Below, piece after piece: positions 42,781-54,049 of a DNA stretch of 64,000 nucleotides (within the stretch, counting starts at the first letter, position 1; every line of letters starts with the position of its first letter). The translations under genes and the position numbers were made by a program. The notes below the pieces were generated by a model, which had not been told where the DNA came from, did not search any database, and worked only from the letters and a program-made list of their open reading frames with translations. The stretch is from Phoronis australis (lineage: Eukaryota; Phoronida; Phoronidae), in NCBI GenBank assembly GCA_002633005.1, contig NMRA01000845.1, positions 58,636 to 122,635 on the forward strand, given 5' to 3'.

Positions 42781-45700
42781 AGCGCGCACCGTGAGGATAT
42801 GAGGTCTTACCCGATACATGAAGGACGATACAGGTGCGTAACTTCTGTCATTAATTACATTTTGTCTGGCTGATTACTCTTACAGTTCTCCACCTGTGGT
42901 AACTGTTTGGTGTACAGGTAGTTGTAATTCGTATATGTTTTAAGTGGTGGCTGTATTTTACAGTAGTTGTACTTTGCGTTATACTCATACATTAGTGTTC
43001 GGGTCGTGATTACGCACATTTATTCAAGTGGATATTTACTGAGAGGACTATGGCTTTTAAGAGAAGAACTGCTGTTCGTGTAAATACTCTGAATATACAT
43101 TTGAATTTATGTATTTTTGTATGAGTAAGCAAAGCCTACGATGTACAATAAGTGATATTATTAGAATTATTATTATTATTACTATTATTATTATTATTAT
43201 TATTAAATAGGTATATCTATCCATCTATCAAATGTATTATCATTAGCTTGAACTAAACGTTTGTTACTTGACTTGCTGAATTTAACGCTCTTTCAAATTC
43301 CGACTATCATACTAATTAGGGCCCTAACATGCGTCCCGTTTTATGGACTCCGGAACCTATCTGTCCCGGGTTTTTGTGCCCCGGTGTTTTGCGTAGTAGT
43401 CCAGACACTAAGCGGACGAGTGTGCAAGTTTTAGCAACACTTGCCACTTAGGCCCACTTAACAGTTTTCAGGTGCTTTTCGATCGTGATTTAGGGCATAA
43501 GTTCAACATGTAATAAAGTAACGTGCTATTTTTATGCATTCTCCTTAGTTGCATTGGATTCTGGTCGTTATCATATAAAGCAATACCCCCTGGAATTTTG
43601 GAATGCTAGCTCACTTCTTGCAAATGCGCCTTTAGTTTTCGAGATTTCGGCTAGGTCGCAAACGGTGAACTTGGGTATGTTAATTTTCTTGGCTCATCGA
43701 GCACTGACCAAAGACACATAGAACTCGGTGTGAAATTAGCCACTGTCCCCCTGGAGAAATTGTCCGGCTTGCGTGTATTTGAATGAAGCATCCGGCTAAT
43801 CCACTGATTAACGTGCCAATACACCGGCATTCAAATACATGTACATGCAGCTAGGACATTCTCTGCGGGAGGACAATCACAGCTACCACAATGGGACACA
43901 TAGAACTCTGTCCGATGCATTGAAAACTGGTCGTACCGAGCCCGGACACGTACATATGTAGAATCCCGATATGCATAAAACGGGAACACATCAGGATGAC
44001 CCCCAACATATGGATCAGAACAATGGTTCCCGTGATCGATAACTGCCTTGGTAGATTTTTCATTTATTTTCGAAGTGTCAACTTGAAAACAATTGTTGAT
44101 TTGCCGATTGTCTGTAAATTTCATTACTGCACGTGTTTGTCTATTTGCACGCCATACCCATACATAAACGACAACCTGCGACCCACGGATAACCAAGACG
44201 GAAGAAAGGTGGAAGACGAAAATTAAGAAGATAATCCAACAGGGGGTTTGTGTAATCTAACGTTGCTTGCGTGTCATACTGTATTAGTATAATTAGGGTA
44301 CAGCTCGATACTCCAAAGGTTCACAAGCTCGAATTCTCATAATACCACAAATGAATAAAAAGGCATAAGGTCGAAGGTTCGCAAATCCGACAGAAAGAAA
44401 AAACTAGTTAGTTCGAAACAAGTACGAAGGTCTTTGATCCCAGAAACCAGCGATTCGAAGTCAACGACAGCCAAGCAGCAATATTTTGGCCGCAACAAAC
44501 CATACTTCGAACATGTAAATAACTACAGCAACTCAGTGAATCGCCCAACTTCATGTTTGAATCCCGTTTTGAGAGGCACAGGCTCTTCGAAGAACAAGTT
44601 TCAAGCAGCCGTGTGCCAATAAATCCCTGAACGTTTTGCTTAAAATCACTGATCGGAACCTAGTGTCATGAAAGTTCAAATTTATAATCTTTGGTGGGTT
44701 TTCGTAATTGTGTGGATAAGTCTTCAGATTTATGGATTTTTAGACTTGCAAACCTTGCGACCCATGAATACCTTAATTTCATAGAAACTCTGTACACATT
44801 CTTTCTCACTTGAAGTTTTCAATTTAGGTCATATAAGGTTGATCACTTCTTATTGTGCAATTTTTATTTACTTGGCAAGTCGTCGAACCAGTGGGCTTCG
44901 GCTGATTAGTGTACCATTTACACACGGCACCTGACGTCGCGAGCAGTTACAATGTACCAAAAGTGCAGAAGGACCACTAACACGAATGACACCAGGGCCA
45001 AAGATATGGTGCCGTTCAGCTGTAAATCAGTATCCCGGCAGTTACCGGTTTTGACTACATGTCTGTACTCATTTGAGCCATCAACACTTGATCGATCAAG
45101 TGTTTTATTTGGAAAAGCGCAGTGAAAAATCTACTTCAAGAATACGTCTTTATTCAAGTACACGGTTTCACAACTGGTTTCAATGCAGTCTCTCAAAAAT
45201 TGTTTTGGTAATTGTATAACTGTGAGATCTTGTCAATATGAAATACACTATAGGCTCTCAGTTCGGGTCGCCTGTGCTACATTCCTTCTTGGAAGTGAAC
45301 TACATTTAGTCTTAATTGCTGAATTTTATTTGAGCCACTTTGCCATTTGTTAAATAGCTGGGCTTTGCTTACCATTAAAAAGATACCAAACTCGGTTTTG
45401 GCCTACTTACACATGCGCAAAATGACTTTTCCCATCCATTTCTCTGAAACAAAATAATGCTTTGTAACTTATGGCCAACCCTCAAAAGTCTGTAAGAACT
45501 CTTGAAAATTCTAACAAATTCTGCTAAACGGGCAAGCGTGACCTACGCTTTTAGAAAGTTACACAACACCTTTGGAAAAGACCACCCGTTAAGGACCAAA
45601 ACGCGCAATTTTTGAGATAGGAAGTATGAGTTTTTTTCAGATGGTTCCTGCTTTTATTTTGGAAGATTTGACACTAAAGATGCAAAGCAGGTGACAGAAA

Positions 45701-46470
45701 GTGGATTGGTTGACATCATCAATATAAGGTTTATCATCCTTACGGGACCATACAGGACTGCGACGTCATGACGGGTTACAGTGCATCAAACAGTTCCTGC
45801 AGTACACTAGTACGACTGACAACAGAGTTGAAAAGTGTATTACCGTTCAACTTTCATGAGAAAAAAGCATTTAAAATGCTTTATACTAGTTTGTTGGGGC
45901 ATCGTTTTACTTTCCTAACCAAATTTCTTTCAATGTATACTTCACAATATGAAATAGTCTCACCTCGGCTCATGTACGTTAAATTCGCCCTCGAAGGTTG
46001 ATTGGACTTTATTGCCAAGTATGCTATTTTAGCTAAATTTTTTACAAAATTAAATATTTTAATTCCTTAAACGTTTAAATTATCGGAAACTAGAAACCCA
46101 AGTAGAATTTGAAATTTCGGGTTTTACTAGTATGGTATTCATAATGATTGCCTAACAAGAATATTTCCCTTAAGTAAAATTTAGCGAAAAAGAAAAGAAA
46201 AGCACAGTAATAGCAAAACAACGGTATCGATAACAAGTTCGAATTTCATTTGATGAAAATGTTCCAAGACGTGATCTCAAAAAAACTATTAATGTTTTTA
46301 AAACATCATGATTTTATTTTGAATTCGTTTTGTAAACGGTGTTTAAGTCTTTGGATTTGGAAGTTTTACATAAATCTGGACAGCTATTTCTGAGATATAA
46401 AACTTCAAAGTTGCAAAGTGTACACGATTTGAATCTTCAAAGTTAGAGAAATGTTGACATTTTTTCTATG
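42780..46470 (+). repeat. Large array, copy 1
   Basis: This copy contains the segment with TCTTACCCGATACATGAAGG (42808), CAATGGTTCCCGTGATCGAT (about 44022), a GGATAACCAAGACGGAAG block (44187), GGCTGATTAGTGTACCATT (44899), and GACACCAGGGCCAAAG (44989). It is the longest but most interrupted copy; 43140-43210 contains an (ATT)n run and 45200-46200 is strongly diverged. Confidence 0.7.
43158..43206 (+). repeat. (ATT)n microsatellite
   Basis: A run of ATT/TTA triplets with one ACTATT interruption. Confidence 0.95.
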
Positions 46471-47978
46471 GTCATACAGGACCTCGCCACAACTGGCAGT
46501 GCACCCGGCCAAGATGTCGCTGAAGCACCAACGCTAAATGACACCAGAGTCGGAAAGGTAAAAAAAAGGAGTTGCCTCTTACGTGAGGGCGTAGACCATG
46601 AGATCCTGTCTTACCCGATACATGAAGGGCGATAGAGGTGTGTAACTTTCGTTATTGATCACATTTTTGTCTGGCTGACAGTTACAGTTACCCACCTGTG
46701 ACAAATGTATGGTGTCCATATAATTGGGGTGTACTCAAGTATTAGTGTTTGGGTTGCGATGACACACATGTACTTCGAATAGATAAAGCTCTCCATCCAT
46801 CATATCTATTACCATTTGCTTGCACTAAGCGTTTGTTACTTGTCTTGCTGGTACATTCGCGTTGACGCTAACACTCTTTTCAATCCCGACTAACATTTGC
46901 ACTAACATGCTAACACCAATCCTAACATATCAAGAAATACAGCATGAATAAATACAAACGACGTTCAAGGTCACAAAATGCATGCTGAGTGGTGTTATTT
47001 GAATTCCTCTCCAAATGTCAAGATCAAATGGAGCTGAACAGTGGTTCCCGTGATCGATTACTACCGTGGCAGGGACAAGGATTTTTGAATTAGTTTCCGA
47101 GTGGCAAATTGAAAACAATAGTTGATTTATCGATTGTTTGTAAATTTTATTAATGAACGTTTTCGTTTATTTACTTACCATGCCCACGACACAACGATAC
47201 GATCCGACTCACGGATAACCAAGGCGGAAGAAGAAGCATGAAAGACTTAAAATTAACAACCGAAAACTAAAATTAAGAAGAAAATTTAAAGTAGCTGGCA
47301 AGTCACAGTGCATTAGTATAAATAAGATGGAGCTCGATACTCCGATGGTTCGCAAGCCTGAGGGGAAGTTATGTAACATTGAATGACTTTTTTAAATTAA
47401 ATACCCTATCAGGCAAATAAAAACGTTTCTAAAAACAGCCCTATCAAACTGATAGTAAAACAACTAATATTCTTTCAGACTTGTGTTGATCTTCGGATTT
47501 ATTTATTTGAAGACTTGTAAACTTTTGGAGCCACGAATTCCGTTATTTCATACCTTCCTCCTAAAATTGTTCTCACTTGTAGTTTTCAATTCAGATCATA
47601 TGGGTTCATTGTTTCGAGGGGATTAACTTCTTTCGAACCTGATTATAGGTTTTATGAGCAAACGTATTTATATGTGGACTCATTATGCCGCCAGCTCCGT
47701 CCATCCGTTAGGGCTGCGGCGTCCGGCGTCCACTCCAAAACGACTGGACGTATGTTCAGGAAGTTTTGCACATGTGTTTCTTCCGTGGATGAGACGGCAT
47801 GAGCGAACTTTCAGGCGGATCCGACTATCGGTGTGACCCCTATTGACAATTTTAGTTTTTTACGTTTACCTCTGTAACTTCAAATGTCCTGAACGGATTT
47901 TTGAAAAAAATTGGTACATAGACACCTATTAGTGAGATGAGACTAAACTTTTGTTTTCAGATGGATTCGACGTAGTTT

Positions 47979-47994
47979 GCGCCACCTAGTGGCC
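47979..47994 (-). promoter_or_regulatory. CTCF-like core motif
   Basis: The minus strand reads GGCCACTAGGTGGCGC, an exact match to the CTCF core CCASYAGRKGGC. Binding is inference. Confidence 0.5.
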
Positions 47995-48255
47995 ATTTCT
48001 GGTGTTTTCGAGTTTGTTTTTTGCGTCCACCCCTCTATCAACCAAACCGCTCAAAGGATGATTGTGAAAATTGGCATGTACGACGATGATATTTTCCGAC
48101 GACTTCGACTATTATGGCTCCTCCTAGTGGCAGTTTCTTGCGCCTATGGCTGCATGTCCTAAACCGTTCGCAGGATCTTTAATAAATTTAGTAAGTGTAT
48201 TTATGGAAAGTTGACGACGGAAGACAACGACTTTCGGACAGATCTGACTACCGGT

Positions 48256-48271
48256 GTGCCACCTACTGGCA
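48256..48271 (-). promoter_or_regulatory. CTCF-like core motif
   Basis: The minus strand reads TGCCAGTAGGTGGCAC, an exact match to CCASYAGRKGGC (S=G). Confidence 0.5.
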
Positions 48272-48391
48272 ATTTTATTATTTTTCGTTTACCTCTGTGT
48301 GTTCAAATGTCCTCAACGTATTTTCCTAAAACACGCATCTGTTAATTAAGTGACGCTATCTGTCCGTTTTCAGATAGATTCGACCTAGTTT

Positions 48392-48407
48392 GCGCCATCT
48401 AGTGGCC
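48392..48407 (-). promoter_or_regulatory. CTCF-like core motif
   Basis: The minus strand reads GGCCACTAGATGGCGC, an exact match to CCASYAGRKGGC. Confidence 0.5.
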
Positions 48408-48694
48408 ATTTTTACTGTTTTCGAGTCTGTTTTTGGCGTCCATTCATCTATCAACGAAACCGCTTTCAGGATAATTGTGAAAATTGGCATGTATGTTTTT
48501 ACTATAAAGTGGACGGCTGACGATGATTTTCCGACGACTTTGACTACTATGGCGCCTCCTAGTGGCACATTTTTTGCGCTCATGACTGTATCTCCTTAAC
48601 CGTTTGCAGGATTATTACTTAATTTGTGTGTATTTACATGTATATGATGTTGACAACGAACGACGAAGACTTTCGGACGGATCTGACTACTGGT

Positions 48695-48710
48695 GTGCCC
48701 CCTAGTGGCA
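48695..48710 (-). promoter_or_regulatory. CTCF-like core motif
   Basis: The minus strand reads TGCCACTAGGGGGCAC, essentially the textbook CTCF consensus. Confidence 0.55.
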
Positions 48711-50931
48711 ATTTTAGTTTTTTACGTTTACCAGTCGGCACCTTCAGAGTCCTCAACAGATTTTCATAAAGTTGTGAATATAGGTATCTATGACTTTGGA
48801 TAGAATTGAGGTATTTTGCGCGACCTACTGGCCATTTTTGCTGTGTTTAAATCTTGTTTTTGGCGTCCACTCCTCTATCAACGAAATCATTCTAGGGATA
48901 GTTTTGAAAATTGGCGTACACTGTATATGTTTTCAGTGCAAAGAGGACGTTTGATGATGGCAACTGACTAGTGTGGCGCCGCCTAGTGGTAGTTATGTTT
49001 CGTTTTGCGCCCATAGCGATGTCTCCTAAACCCACTTCAGGATCTTTATTAACTTAAGTAAGTGTATTTATATGAAGATAACAACAGACGACGACTTTCA
49101 GGCGGATCCAACGAACGCTGTGCCCCAAGTGGCCGTTTCATGTTATTCTGTTTTCCTTTGTTTCTCTGAAGTTTCTTGACAGATTTTTGTGAAATATGGC
49201 ATGCTCCCGTTTTTGGATGGATTGTACGTTTTTGCGCCATCTAGAGGCCATTTTTATGATACAAATAAATAACCCTAAAAGCACGCCATTTGCGATGGCA
49301 TGCATTCGTGGGCGCATTTCAAAGCTCGGCGTTGCTCTTGTTTAGGGACTTGTTCTTTCGTCAAACTACTGGCTGACCAGTATACCATTAACATGGGAGA
49401 TTTTACAAAAATCTGAACTGCTATTTTTAAGATATCAACCTTTAAAATTAGAGAAATGTGGACACTTTCTAGGGCCACGCAGCATCCGAAGTAGCAGGAC
49501 GCTGTCCTTGCCACCACTGGCAGCGAACAAAAATGTCACTGAACTGTCACCATGTAATGACACCAGAATAGGAAAAGTAAAAAATCCAGGAAATTGCCTC
49601 TTCCTTGGGGGCTTACGTCATGAGATGCTGTCTTACCGATACACAAGTTACGACTGGGGTGCGTTACTTTCGTTATTGATAACATTTTGGACTGGCTTAC
49701 ACGTGCAGTTACAGTTCTCCACCTGTTACAACACTGTGCTGTTCAGGTCGTTGAAATACATTTCTAGTGTTACAGTAGCTGTATTTTAGTTGTACTTTGG
49801 GTTCTTCTCATATATGCTTTGGCCGTGATGACGCTCATTTATTCCAATAGATAGACTGTAGATCTGTCCATCTATCAATTGTAGTATCATTCGCTTGGAC
49901 TAGACGTTTGTTGCTTTTCTTGCTTGTGCATTAACGTTGATGCAAACACACATTCTAATCCCGCCAACAATTCCAATAAAATACTAATACCAGTCCTAAC
50001 AAACCTAAAAACATCAATTAATCCAACTGACGTTCGAAGTCACAAAATGTATGCTGAATGTCATTATTTGAATTGCTCTACAGATGCCACAACAGGATGG
50101 AGCTAGGCTGTGGTTCCCGGTATCAATTACTGGCGGAGTAAGGACAAAGATTTTCAATTGATCTGCGTGTGAGATATTGAAAACAGTTGATTTGGCGATT
50201 GTTTGTAAATTTTTTCAATTCACGTTTTGTGTATTTACACGCAGTACCCATACCCCAGCAATACGCTGCGACCCTCGAATAACCAAAACGGATGAAGAAG
50301 TTCTTCAGACGAAAATTATGAAGGTAAACTGTTGCATTAAATAAAGTGAAGCTCAATACCTTTAATGATTTCAAATCTGTGCCCATTATACGACAAACGA
50401 AAATGTTATAAAAAGCCCTGTCGGGACGCAGGTTCACAAACTCGACAAAAAGCTTATTAGTTTGAAAACAGTTCGAATATTAAAGAGAACAGAAGCCAGT
50501 GATTAAAACTTCAACGTCAGAGGAGCAACAACATTTTAGTGGCTGTGTTCCAAAAGTTGAAAATGTTAATAAAAGCGACAGTGCACTTTGTCAAACTTTG
50601 TTTGGATGCTTTACCAAGTCACTGGCTCTTAGAAGGATTGGTTCCAGGGAGGCACGTGCTTACAAATCTCCAAACATTTTGTTCGAAATCACTGTTCAGA
50701 ACCTCGTGACATGAAATTTTTCGAATTTTTAGCTTTCGAACTAATGGTCTCTCGGACTTGTGAGGATATTTGAATTGATGGATTTGTTTACTTGCAAACC
50801 TTTGGAGTCATGAATACCGCGATTTCATAATTTTGGCCCACACTTTTTTCACTTGAAATTTCAATTCAGATCATATCATTTCATTGTGCGCCCACATATT
50901 TATATGTGGACGCATTATGCCGTCATCTCCG

Positions 50932-50958
50932 TCCGTCCGTCCGTCCGTCCGTCCGTCC
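50932..50958 (+). repeat. (CCGT)n microsatellite in the element head
   Basis: Seven TCCG tetranucleotide steps; the copies at 47690 and 56210 have shorter, decayed versions. Confidence 0.9.
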
Positions 50959-51089
50959 GGCGTCCGGCATCCGGCGTCCGCTGCTCTATCTCCAAAACCC
51001 TTTGACATACGTTCATGAAATTTTGCACGTATGTCCCATTCATGAATGGGACGGAATGTGCGAAATTTCGGACGGGTCCGACTACCGGT

Positions 51090-51105
51090 GTGCCACCTAG
51101 TGGCA
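51090..51105 (-). promoter_or_regulatory. CTCF-like core motif
   Basis: The minus strand reads TGCCACTAGGTGGCAC, an exact match to CCASYAGRKGGC. Confidence 0.5.
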
Positions 51106-51233
51106 ATTTATTTTTTTACGCTTACCTTTGTATCTTCAAAAGTCCTCAACGGATTTTCATGAAATTTGGTATGTAGGCACTTATTAGTGAGATGACGCTA
51201 TCCTCCCGTTTTCAGATGGATTCGACATAGTTT

Positions 51234-51249
51234 GTGCCACCTAGTGGCC
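51234..51249 (-). promoter_or_regulatory. CTCF-like core motif
   Basis: The minus strand reads GGCCACTAGGTGGCAC, an exact match to CCASYAGRKGGC. Confidence 0.5.
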
Positions 51250-51530
51250 ATTTTTAGTGTTTCCGAGTCTATTTTCCACCCCTCTATCAACCAAACCGCT
51301 CAAAGGATGATTGTGAAAATTGGCATTTATATGCTTACTATGTAGGGGACGGTTGACGATGCTTTTCCGACGATTTCGACTACTGTGGCGCCTCCTAGTG
51401 GCAGTTTTTTTTTTGCGCCTATGGCTGTATCTCCTAAACCTTTTGCAGGATCTTTAAGAAATTGTGTAAGTATATGTATATGATGTTAACAACGGAAGAT
51501 GACGACTTTTGGACGGATCCGACTACCGGT

Positions 51531-51546
51531 GTGCCCCCTAGTGGCA
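51531..51546 (-). promoter_or_regulatory. CTCF-like core motif
   Basis: The minus strand reads TGCCACTAGGGGGCAC, identical to the site at 48695-48710 in another copy. Confidence 0.55.
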
Positions 51547-52418
51547 ATTTTATTTTTTTACGTTTACCTCTGTATCTTCACAAGTCCTTAGCGGATTTTC
51601 ATGAAATTTGGTATGTAGGCACCTATTAGTGCGATGACACTATCCTCCCGTTTTCGGATGGGTTCGACCTAGTTTGCGACACCCAGTGGCCATTTTTACT
51701 GTTTTTGAGTCTGTTTTTTGGCGTCCACCCCTCTATCAACCAAACCGCTCTAAGTATGATTGTGAAAATTGGCATGTATGTTCTTACTATGAAGAGGACG
51801 GTTGACGCTGAATTTCCCATGACTTTGATTACTGTGGCGCCTCCTAGTGTCATTTTTTTGCGCCCATGGCTGTATCTCCCAAACCGTTTGCAGGATCTTT
51901 ACTAAATTTAGCAAGTGTATTTATGTGATGTTGACAACGGACGATGACGACTTTAGGATGATTCTGACTACCGGTATGCCTCTAGTGGCAATTCAAGTAT
52001 TTTACATTGACCTCTGTATTTTCATAGGTCTTCAGGTGTATACTTTGTGTTACTTCGTGACTGTGAAGGAAAAGTTCCAAGTAGAAATTTGTTTCTGGCA
52101 TTCTAATGCTGTGCTAATCTCGTATGTTGGTAAATTTGTTTTTAATTCTATGTTTCTTTGGTGCTTTAAGGAACTGATGTATAGGATGTGCTTGTATTAT
52201 GAAGATCACTCACATTTTGCCCCTAGCCTATTGAGGAGACAATGACCATGCCTTTCCATTTTACAACATACTACATATATGCCCTCTACTGGCCCCCTTA
52301 TGGTACCCATAAACAACCCTAGAAGGACACCGTATACGGTGCAATTGTGGGCGCATTTCAACGCCCAACGTTGCTCTTGTTTTTTCTTGGGGGTTGGCTT
52401 GCTTTTAACATTATTGTA

Positions 52419-52567
52419 CAGTCTGTAGCACACCCTTGACAAAGAGCTCATCGCTCGAAACGTGGGGATATTTTATTATATTTTAGTACCGACGCTCTTC
52501 GTTTTAGTATTACTATTTTATATTCTTATCCGTCGGTAACTGCACGGCATTTCAACATCTATTTGAT
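52419..52567 (+). mobile_element. 149-bp insert with 12-bp flanking repeats and a hammerhead-like hairpin
   Basis: AACATTATTGTA (52407-52418) and AACATTATTCTA (52568-52579) flank the insert, an 11/12 target-site duplication; only one copy is expected from the other array units. Inside, TTGACAAA-GAGC-TCATC-GCTC-GAAA-CG (52437-52462) resembles the CUGANGA / stem II / GAAA core of hammerhead ribozymes carried by Penelope-like and related retroelements. The first box has changes at the C and G that are normally essential, so it would be inactive. Retroposed origin is the likeliest reading. Confidence 0.4.
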
Positions 52568-54049
52568 AACATTATTCTATGCCTTTTTGATACTTGGCTT
52601 TTCATCAAACTATTTGACATTAGCTGAATAACACACCATCAACATGCGATATCTGACATTGGGAACAGTGACAGTTTACCAAAATTTCTGTAGGACCACT
52701 GACAAGAATCGTACCAGAGGCAAAATGTATGTTTTCGTCTATTTACACGCCATACCCATACCCATACCCCAAAGATAACCCGCGACCTTCGCTAAACCAA
52801 AACGAAAGAAGAAATATTTATAACGAAAATTATGAAGGTAAAGTATCGTTGCTTGGGTTTCATACTGCAGTGTACAGCTTAATACCTTGAAGGTTTTCAA
52901 ATCAGTGGCCATAATACAACAAATGAAAATTCATTGAAAAAAGCCGTATCAGCCTGAATGTTAGCAAATTCGAAAAAAGCTTATTAGTGCGAAAATAATT
53001 CGACGATCTGAGAGACGAGAAGTCAGTGATCGGAAGTTAATGACAAAGGAGCGGCAAGATTTAAGAGGCGGAAAACCAAAAGTTGAAAATTAAAATAAAA
53101 GCGACAGTTCAGTGCACACTGTCAAACGTTGTTTGGATACTTTACCAAGGCACTAGCTGTTCGAAGAATTCGTTTTAAGAAGACACGTGCTTACCACTCT
53201 CCAAACATTTTGGTCGATATCACTGTTCAAAATGCCTCTTGACATGAAAATACGAACCTTTTGTTTTCGAACTAATGGTCTTTCGGGCTTGTGTGGATAT
53301 TGATGGATTTATTTATGTGCTTGTCTTTGAAAACAAGCAATACCGGCATTTCATAACTTTACCCCACACTTTTTCTCACTTGTAGTTTTCATTTCAGCTC
53401 ATACGATTTCATTGTTTCCAAGGGGTTGACTTCTTTTTATCATTATTTTAGGTCTTTTAGGTACTTGGCCTTTCGTCGAACTATTTGACTTTGGCTGACC
53501 AGTATACCACTAACATGCGAGATCTGACATTGCAAGCAATGACAATATACCAAAAGTACTGCAGGACCACTGACACGATTCGCACAAGAGTCAAGGTTCT
53601 GTTAACTTGTAAACATCATAAAAGCTTCTAGGTTTTTACTACACGTTTGTGCTCATGTGTGTCATCGAAACATGACCGACATTTTTTCGATATGGAAAAG
53701 GGAAGTGTAAAATCTACTAGCCAGTAATTCAGGCATATGTCTTTATTAATGCACAATGACTCACATCTAGTTTCAAGGCATGTTCTCTTAAAAACCATTA
53801 AAAGCTAGCAAAAACCGCAGACTCATTGTTAATTAAACAACCGTGTCAAAACATTATCGAAAATCATTTGATGAAAAGTTTTGAGAAGTGATCTCAGAAA
53901 CAATGTATATTTGATGTTCTAAATTGTGATTATTGCACTTTCGTTTTGTGAAAGACGTTTAAATCATAGTATGTGAACGTTTTACATAAATCTGAACCGC
54001 TATTTCTGAGATAGCAACCTATGAATCAAGAGAAATGTAGACGCCTTTT

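Larger units (their letters stand above)
47652..49342 (+). mobile_element. Modular repeat with CTCF-like sites, copy 1
   Basis: The repeat begins near TATTTATATGTGGACTCATT, then a CCGTCC/GGCGTCC-rich head. About four modules of 424-438 bp follow (marker CGGATC(C/T)GACTA at 47816, 48240, 48678 and 49102). It ends with a GCCATTTGCGATGGC hairpin and GGGCGCATTTC, then CGTTGCTCTTG. The insertion point within the surrounding unit is clear because the unit text resumes immediately. Each module contains several g(c/t)GCC(A/C)(C/T)CTAGTGGC sites. Confidence 0.75.
46470..49470 (+). repeat. Large array, copy 2 (contains a 1.7-kb insertion)
   Basis: It starts with CATACAGGACCTCGCCACAA and GACACCAGAGTCGGAAAGG, then TCTTACCCGATACATGAAGG (46612), GAGCTGAACAGTGGTTCCCG (47032), and GGATAACCAAGGCGGAAG. 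It is interrupted at 47652 by the CTCF-motif repeat and resumes at 49343 with GGGACTTGTTCTTTCGTCAA. Confidence 0.75.
50888..52380 (+). mobile_element. Modular repeat with CTCF-like sites, copy 2
   Basis: The repeat opens GCGCCCACATATTTATATGTGG, where CCACATAT TT ATATGTGG is a perfect palindrome. A (CCGT)n run at about 50932-50958 and a GGCGTCCGGC head follow. Three modules of about 445-450 bp carry the marker GA(C)TCTGACTACCGG at 51065, 51515 and 51960. It ends with the perfect palindrome CACCGTATACGGTG, GGGCGCATTTCAACGCCC and GTTGCTCTTG. The surrounding array unit is split as CATTTCATTG | TTCTTGGGGGTTG. Confidence 0.78.

Noticed and set aside
47652-52380. Helitron assignment for the CTCF-motif repeat
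   Set aside because: There are 3' hairpins, but the end reads CTTG rather than CTRR and no TC start was identified, so the class is left open.
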